Source: CALOBA01 sp942491465
GTDB lineage: Bacteria; Pseudomonadota; Gammaproteobacteria; Chromatiales; Chromatiaceae
Direction of reading: 5' to 3'
Assembly (NCBI GenBank): GCA_942491465.1
Contig: CALOBA010000054.1
Span: forward strand, 1-34,842
DNA length: 34,842 nt
Under the pieces are notes generated by a model. That model saw nothing but the letters and a program-made list of their open reading frames with translations, ran no database searches and had not been told where the DNA came from. The position numbers and the translations under genes are program-made. Numbering within the stretch: the stretch's first letter is position 1; the number at the start of each line of letters is the position of its first letter. This document shows, piece by piece, positions 31,465 to 34,842 of the stretch.

Positions 31465-32076
31465 CAGCTCCTCCAGTTGACGCACGGTCACGCCCTCGGC
31501 CTTAAGGATGCCGGTGAAACGTGCCAGACGCTTGCGATCGATCTTGCCGCTCAGCGTCAAGGGCATCTGGCTGATACGCCGAATCTCGCGCGGCACCATG
31601 TGTGCCGGCAGCTTGGCGCGGGCCGCGGCGGCGATGGAGCTCACCACCGCGTCGAGGTCGTCGTGGGTGCCGTCGAGCTCGACATGGGCAAGCAGAAAGC
31701 GCGGCCCGCGGGCGTCGCTGCGCACCGTCACCGCGCAGTGCTTGATGCGCGGGATCTCTTGGAGCGTCGACTCCAGCTCCGAGAGTTCGACCGGGAGGCC
31801 GTCGATCTTGACCAGGTCGTCGTTGCGGCCCCGGTACTCGATGTTGCCGTCGTCGAGCCAACGACCGCGGTCGCCGGTACGAAACAGCCGGGCGCCGGGG
31901 CGTTGCAATAACGGGTCCGGCAGGAAGCGCTCGTGCCGATCCCACGACGGATGCAGGTCGCCGCGTGCGAGCACGCGCCCGCCGACATAGATCTCCCCAA
32001 CCTACCCTGCGCCAACCGGTTGTCGCTGATCGTCCACGATGTCGGCGAAGAAGCGGGCCTTGTCCATGCTGGCGTT
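31387..32076 (-). pseudogene. NRPS-type adenylation domain, C-terminal fragment
   Basis: Motifs in order: GEIYVGGRVLARGDL (A6-like), LFRTGDRGRW (A7), GRNDDLVKIDGLPVELSELE (A8) and MPLTLSGKIDRKRLAR (A10, catalytic Lys). Only the C-terminal part is present. An amber codon (32004-32002) interrupts it just before VGEIYVGG. It ends without a carrier domain, running into the DUF29 fragment. It is distinct in sequence from the ligase at 28723, so it stems from another megasynthase gene. Confidence 0.78.
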
Positions 32077-32234
32077 GAATAGGGCCTCGATAGCCCTTGT
32101 GGCCGATCACCTGCGACAATCTACCGCCGCGAGCTGGCCGGGCGCCAGGCCCAAGCCGCTGAATACTTCGGCCGCGAGCCCCGACATCGCCGACCTGGCC
32201 GCGGCCGTCGTACCCGCCATCCGCTGCTGGCACG

Positions 32235-32820
32235 TGGTCGTGCTCCAAGCGGCAGCCTGGTCAAGGACGGGCGCCTGCTGCAGCTGCTCGCCCTGCGCGC
32301 CGACTTCCTCGGCCACGCCCTGGCCCATCACCGACCTCGCCGCGCTGCTCGACCGGCACAAGCCGTCGCTCCTCGGCGCCATCGCCGACCGCGACCGGCT
32401 GCGACCGCCATTATCGAGCAGGCCCGCCCGCCGCCTGCGCCTCCGGCGTCCTGTTCGAAGACCTGCTCCCCGAGCGCATCCTCCGCGACCTGGGCCAGCT
32501 CCCCGACAACCCCGATCAGCCCGGCGGCGCCAGCCTGCCGCTGCTCCTCATTCACCCCCGCCCAGCTCTGGCCACGCCAACATGCGGCCGCCGATTCAGC
32601 CACCGCGCCTACGAAACCCTCGGCGGCATCGAGCACGCTCTCTCCCGCCGACGCCGACCGCGTCCTTGATGACCTCAAGCAGGCCGACCACCGGCCAAGA
32701 CACCGCCGAGCTGGTCCACGAGCGCCCTGATCCGCTACTGGCAGCCCCTGCGCGACTGGATCAGCGAAGACCGGGCGCACCTTCGCGACGCTCTGGCAGG
32801 ACGGACCTGTGCTCACGCCA
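32235..32820 (+). pseudogene. nSTAND1-type (WD40-associated) NTPase remnant
   Basis: Pieces in shifting plus-strand frames follow the order of the nSTAND1 NTPase region: LVKDGRLLQLLALRADFLGH, then TDLAALLDRHKPSLLGAIAD, then VLFEDLLPERILRDLGQLPD, then HRAYETLGGIEHALSR, then ADRVLDDL, then ALIRYWQPLRDWISEDRAHL. The last piece is typical of the VHEALIRxWxRLRxWIDEDRxFL block before the repeats. At least four frame changes are needed. The gene family is linked to conflict and signalling systems, but this copy is dead. Confidence 0.65.
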
Positions 32821-32859
32821 TGGCCGAGAGCCTGCCGCACCGACCAAGACCCTGGCGCT

Positions 32860-33703
32860 GCTCGCTGGCCTTCACCCTGGTCCGGCTGCCCTGGTCCTTC
32901 GTGGCGCGCGCTTCCTGGTCTGCGTGCCGCTGGCTGCCTACCTGGTCCGGGGTGAGTTCGAGCTTGCTTTGCGCACCCTGTTGCAGCAACGGCGCCTGTC
33001 GCTCGCCCTGCTCAACGCCTTCTATCAGAGCGCGCTTTGGCTCGGCGGCTTCTATGTGCTTGGCGCCAGCCTATTCGTGCTGACCACGCTCGGCGGAAAG
33101 ATCTCGTCCATTGCCGAAGACCGCTCGCAGAAGGGGCTTGCCGACGCCTTCGGCCAGCACCCGCAGACGGTGTGGGTCGATGTCGACGGCGCCGAGCTGG
33201 AGATCCCCTTCGAGCAGCTCAAGGCCGGCGATGCCGTGGTGGTGCACGCCGGCGAGATGATCCCGATCGATGGCCAGATCATCCACGGCAGCGCCAGCGT
33301 CGATCAGCACCGCCAGCTACCAACTCGCGGTCACCACCAAGGCCGAGCGACTGGCCGATGCGTCACTGCTGCCGACCTTTCTGGTCGCGGGCATCGCCGG
33401 GTTGAGCGTTGGCTATACGGCCATGATCGCCATTGCCAGCACCATGCTTGGGATCGGCCTACGCATCAGCGGGCCGATCGCGTTGCTCAACGGCCTCAAT
33501 CAGGCCGCCCGCGGCAGCATCCTGATCAAAGACGGGCGCTCGCTGGAGCTGTTGCCGTCGATCGACACGGTGGTCTTCGACAAGTCCGGCACCCTGACGC
33601 TTGATGAGCAGCAGATGGTGGCCATCCACGCCTTCGGTACGCACGACGACGACGCCCTGCTGCGGCTGGCCGCCGCCGCCGAGCAGCGCCAGTCCCACGT
33701 AAT
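32860..33703 (+). pseudogene. second CPC-less P-type ATPase, internally deleted
   Basis: RQRRLSLALLNAFYQ-like membrane text, then LADAFGQHPQTVWVDVDGAE, LKAGDAVVVHAGEMIPIDGQ and SASVDQH (actuator entry) lead to a break at about 33310, where TGES and the next ~50 residues are missing. The frame then changes and continues YQLAVTTKAERLADASLLPT, SGPIALLNGLNQAARGSILI, KDG, VVFDKSGTLTLDEQ and AAEQRQSH. It differs enough from the ATPase at 16276 to be a separate paralogue, yet it also has GPIALLN where CPC would be. It is fused at its end to a DUF29 fragment. Confidence 0.8.
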
Positions 33704-33928
33704 GAAACAGACTACCTGCGCTGGCTCGATACCCAAGCGCGTCACCTCCGTTCCGGAGCGATGGATCAACTTGATCGCGTGCATCTGCTCGAGGAGCTAG
33801 AGGGCATGAGTCGCAGTGAGCGGGGCCAGTTGCGCAATCGCCTGATCGTCCTCGTCCAGCACCTGCTGAAGATGCGCTTTCAGCCGCAGTGCCGCTCGCG
33901 TAGCTGGGAGGTCACCATCATCACCTAA
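33704..33928 (+). pseudogene. DUF29-family fragment
   Basis: ETDYLRWLDTQARHLRSGAM, then LLEELEGMSRSERGQLRNRL, then IVLVQHLLKMRFQPQCRSRS and WEVTIIT before TAA. This is the N-terminal two-thirds of a DUF29 protein without its start codon; it begins at the ATPase junction and ends in the opposite-strand DUF29 3' end. Confidence 0.75.
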
Positions 33929-33944
33929 CGTGCCGTCGGCCAAA
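33907..33944. repeat. 38-bp junction repeat, copy 2
   Basis: Nearly identical to 31268-31305 in the same orientation. It joins two DUF29 fragments of opposite direction. Confidence 0.8.
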
Positions 33945-34090
33945 ACTCCGGGTCCATGAATTGCTCGAAGGTCCAAGGACAGGTGTCCGGGAAATCGCCT
34001 ATCCCGGTTTCTTTCGCCGCTTGCGATATTGCATCACCCCATACCACCTCCAACCAGTCAGCATCACTGAGTTTGGCCCGCGCGCGCACT
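33925..34090 (-). pseudogene. DUF29-family C-terminal fragment
   Basis: Minus strand: RARAKLSDADWLEVVWGDAI, SQAAKETGIGDFPDTCPWTF, then EQFMDPEFWPTAR and TAG. This is the C-terminal end of DUF29 proteins (FPxxCPWTxEQxxDPxFWP). Upstream text on this strand no longer looks like the family. Confidence 0.75.
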
Positions 34091-34392
34091 TGTTCGCCCC
34101 GGCTGCAACCGCGGACGGGATAACTGGCATCCATGCCGCGCGGCCAATCGCAGCCGCGCCGCGGGCGAGCGTAGTCGCGAGCCCAAAGAACGGACGATCC
34201 CGGCGCCGCGCATTGGAACGCGGCTGTCAGCACAGATGCTGGAGAAGCTCATTTGACTAGCGAGTGCACCTTGAGTCTGGGTTGTTTCTTTAATAAGCGC
34301 ACCTGTTAAGTACGCGAGCTTGGGAATGCTAGCGTGCGGCGGCGCAAATAGGGCACTAGGGTAGCAGGAGAGCAATCGCCCGGAGATCGCTT

Positions 34393-34462
34393 TCTGTTGT
34401 GCTACCCAAACTCTGCGTTCGCATTGCCAAGCTTCGCCTTGCCCCTGTCCGGGCAATGCGGC
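34393..34462. repeat. 70-bp dispersed repeat with hairpin, copy C
   Basis: Partner of 25306-25375. GCATTGCC and GGCAATGC form an outer inverted pair, and TTGCCC-CTGTCC-GGGCAA an inner hairpin. Confidence 0.75.
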
Positions 34463-34569
34463 TCGGCACGAGACCGGGAGTCGGTATCGGCTCGAGAGGT
34501 CGAGCGCGCCAGAGGTAGAGGCACGGTGGCTGGGGAGATGATCGACGCCGGTAGCGATGGGAACACTTT

Positions 34570-34635
34570 GTGGGAGCGGCTTCAAGCCGCGACTCGGCTC
34601 GCGCGACGAAAGTCGCGGCTGGAAGCCGCTCCCAC
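34570..34635. repeat. REP palindrome
   Basis: GTGGGAGCGGCTTCAAGCCG continuing CGACT is matched by AGTCGCGGCTGGAAGCCGCT continuing CCCAC, with one mismatch in each 25-base arm and 16 bases between. This is a common gammaproteobacterial REP form. Confidence 0.85.
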
Positions 34636-34722
34636 GGCTTAACTTAACGGCATTGCGGGGCGGAGAGGCCCCTGCTCTCCCCCTCTGTCAGGATCGATGT
34701 CGCCTTGGTACCGGCGGTACGA

Positions 34723-34763
34723 CGGACTGAAGTCCGCCTGCCCCAGGTGCCGACTGAAGTCGG
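34723..34763. repeat. REP-type pair of palindromes, second copy
   Basis: CGGACTGAAGTCCG (34723-34736) and CCGACTGAAGTCGG (34750-34763), separated by a spacer ending in CAGGTG, as at 4204-4243. Confidence 0.7.
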
Positions 34764-34842
34764 CCTACCCAGGCATGTGCCGCTATAGGATGAAACAATC
34801 GCTTAATCTTGCCGGTTGGAACCGCGCCGTAACCTTTAGTGC

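Larger units (their letters stand above)
34091..34842. other. Non-coding end of window with repeats
   Basis: I see no gene with family resemblance. The stretch holds the 70-bp repeat (34393), a long REP palindrome (34570) and a palindrome pair (34723). Confidence 0.5.

Noticed and set aside
32039..33604. One long plus-strand protein of 521 codons
   Set aside because: The frame merges unrelated pieces: shifted NTPase remnant text first, then the ATPase fragment. The open frame is accidental.
1..34842. tRNA or rRNA genes
   Set aside because: I saw no cloverleaf with a recognisable T-arm (GGTTCGAATCC type) and no rRNA signature. Reading by eye could miss one, but none is supported.

Overview
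GC-rich (roughly two-thirds G+C by eye) DNA from a Gram-negative proteobacterium. An outer-membrane DUF481 protein, a lipoprotein and a DjlA-like J protein support this. The REP-type palindromes, DUF29 fragments and nSTAND-type remnants would fit a gammaproteobacterium such as a member of the Chromatiales, but that assignment is inference.

Left part (1-4.4 kb): a decayed AAA-ATPase remnant at the edge; a Sfp-type 4'-phosphopantetheinyl transferase; a small one-helix membrane protein; a Gly/Ala-rich protein of unknown function whose start codons lie on 15-bp repeats; and an orphan response regulator with an AraC-type output domain.

Membrane operon (4.4-13.1 kb, minus strand). Seven tightly spaced, mostly ATGA-overlapping genes encode, in order of transcription: DUF697 protein, SPFH/band-7 protein, lipoprotein with a branched-chain-amino-acid-type binding domain and C-terminal membrane helices, Amt-like membrane protein that has lost both channel histidines and carries an exported coiled coil, DjlA-like J protein, second DUF697 protein, second SPFH protein. 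Two paralogous small one-helix proteins, at 1.7 kb and 13.7 kb, flank the operon and share the same ribosome-binding-site layout. I do not recognise this assembly as a described system. It is my best candidate for something new. A DUF481 outer-membrane protein follows at 14.2 kb.

Biosynthetic region (15.7-31 kb). Minus-strand block A (25.1 to 16.3 kb): PLP decarboxylase-fold enzyme, flavin amine oxidase, DUF3326 protein, double methyltransferase with a CmcI-like half, GNAT, P-type ATPase without a CPC motif, and a dead acyl-carrier-protein copy. A branched-chain-type aminotransferase diverges on the plus strand. Minus-strand block B (31.0 to 26.8 kb): heme-oxygenase-like diiron enzyme (interrupted by an amber codon), stand-alone adenylating ligase, truncated P-type ATPase copy, intact acyl carrier protein, FAD oxidoreductase. 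Blocks A and B share a ~650-bp near-identical duplication (ATPase 3' end plus ACP 5' end), so the cluster was rearranged recently. The likely chemistry is activation of an amino or carboxylic acid, loading onto the free-standing carrier, and oxidation and methylation of it. The PPTase at 0.6 kb could prime the carrier. The product is unknown.

Right part (31.2-34.8 kb): a graveyard of fragments (NRPS adenylation domain, three DUF29 pieces, an nSTAND-type NTPase, another CPC-less P-type ATPase) followed by dispersed repeats and REP palindromes. Several remnants across the window are broken by in-frame amber codons.
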